Part shown: piece after piece, positions 63,198 through 64,000 of the stretch
Layout: the number at the start of each line of letters is the position of its first letter
Position numbering within the stretch: position 1 is the first letter of the stretch
Source: Cherax quadricarinatus
Lineage: Eukaryota > Arthropoda > Malacostraca > Decapoda > Parastacidae
Length of the DNA: 64,000 bases
Assembly (NCBI RefSeq): GCF_038502225.1
Contig: NC_091301.1
Coordinates: 15,725,617 to 15,789,616, forward strand
Direction: 5' to 3'
Notes under the pieces: generated by a model
Databases searched by the model: none
Seen by the model: the letters and a program-made list of their open reading frames with translations, nothing else
What the model was told of the DNA's origin: nothing
Translations under genes and position numbers: made by a program

Positions 63198-64000
63198 CTG
63201 AGAAATTAAAAAAGGTTTGTGGGATTAATAACACACATACTCACACAAAACCAAAAAAAACAATAACTTTAGCATACAATTTTCAATTTTGTTAAATGCT
63301 GCAGTTTGAATAAATATTGAAAGGGGTTATGCAGCAAAAAAAAAAAAAAATAAGATATAATAGAGTAGAAGAAACATACAGTACAGTTATTATTTTAAAA
63401 AATTCATGCTTGGAGTATTTAAATTATACAAACTCAGAAAATTTTCTCTCTCCAGAAAAATCAAAGGCAGAGATAATTTCCAAATTAATTTTTCTTTTGC
63501 ATTTTTTTCAGAAAATTCTGAATTTCTGAGATTCATTCTCAATAACAATGAATTTGTATTTTCTGATTTTGAGAGAATTCCTTTCAAGAAAGGATACAAT
63601 CCAAGAGGTTACTGCAAAAACCAACACCAAAAATACTACTGCAATTATTCAACATTATACAACTTACTTTCTACATCCCTGGGTTTTGGTTAAAATGTTT
63701 ATATTGTAATTCTTAAAAACACAGTAAAAGAGGTGAACCCCAACAAGCACTGTTTGTCAATTCCACAGAACAAGGATGCAAGGGTGGCCTATGTTAATTT
63801 TTTTTTTTTTTCAACAAGTCGGCCGTCTCCCACCGAGGCAGGGTGACCCAAAAAAGAAAGAAAATCCCCAAAAAGAAAATACTTTCATCATCATTCAACA
63901 CTTTCACCACACTCGCACACTATGTTAAATATAGTATTAAAATACTGGAGTGGTTAGTTAGCAATACAGCGACAACAAGTATGGTAAAGAGATACAGTAG
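63198..64000. other. GLT8D1 intron, right window edge
   Basis: A/T-rich intron sequence upstream of exon a. It contains a solo LINE tail (63806-63924) and no exon that I can recognise. Confidence 0.6.
63806..63924 (-). mobile_element. Solo LINE subfamily A 3' tail
   Basis: Minus-strand text of the last 115 bp: GTGTGCGAGTGTGGTGAAAG through GGGTCACCCTGCCTCGGTGG and GGCCGACTTGTTGAAAAAAA. Very little divergence from 45872-45990. Confidence 0.85.

Overview
The window is animal nuclear DNA, most likely from a decapod crustacean. Two spliced genes lie on the minus strand. Each has GT-AG exon boundaries and clear protein identity. They sit among a very dense load of transposable elements: non-LTR elements with 3' ends reading 'CACCCTGCCTCGGTGGGA', a tRNA-Val-like SINE with an AAGAT tail, Tigger/pogo and piggyBac-type DNA elements, and Penelope-like fragments. 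The crustacean assignment rests on recognising these repeats and is an inference. The intron-exon structures and the absence of operons or Shine-Dalgarno sites rule out a prokaryote.

Host genes. (1) A FAM98 family gene (FAM98A/B-like, a subunit of the metazoan tRNA-ligase complex) runs from its ATG at 40504 leftwards. Seven coding exons (40467-40504, 38116-38330, 37627-37781, 36298-36408, 28615-28794, 27832-28017, 20354-20471) join in phase to about 334 codons. The Gly/Arg-rich 3' exon(s) are not visible and should lie left of the window. Positions 1-20353 therefore probably form part of one very large intron. (2) A GLT8D1-like glycosyltransferase (GT8) gene enters from the right edge. Its last three coding exons are 62930-63197, 61556-61668 and 54263-54435, with stop codon TAG at 54263-54265.

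Layout. 1-20353: FAM98 intron 7, holding a nest of elements. An old TTAA-type MITE was split by a pogo-like element (6575-15604), which was then invaded by a non-LTR element (about 6733-10181), a small TA-type MITE, a multimeric tRNA-like SINE array (10561-12090) and two TTAA MITEs, one of which carries a Penelope-derived palindrome. To its right a Tigger transposon (16407-18737) sits inside a minus-strand LINE. 20354-40504: the remaining FAM98 exons, with two more Tigger copies (20565-22823, 29090-31311), a Penelope C-terminal fragment (about 23489-24168), a broken LINE (24172-27361) and a damaged piggyBac element (about 32438-34977). 40505-54262: intergenic, with SINEs, two other non-LTR RT fragments, a 448-bp palindrome carrying two outward-facing hammerhead-like motifs (42886-43333), a 3-kb 21-bp minisatellite (46990-50074) and a pogo-like element next to the GLT8D1 stop codon. 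54263-64000: GLT8D1 exons and introns. One intron carries an apparently intact, recently inserted non-LTR retrotransposon (57472-61104) with a 968-codon open frame and a matching target-site duplication.

Overall, the most informative content is not a new gene. It is a well-preserved stratigraphy of insertions in which several elements can be dated relative to one another and bounded to the base by target duplications and by empty-site copies in the same window. Two less ordinary items are the ribozyme-bearing palindromes with 13-14 bp target duplications and the tRNA-like multimer that was apparently inserted as one 1.5-kb unit.
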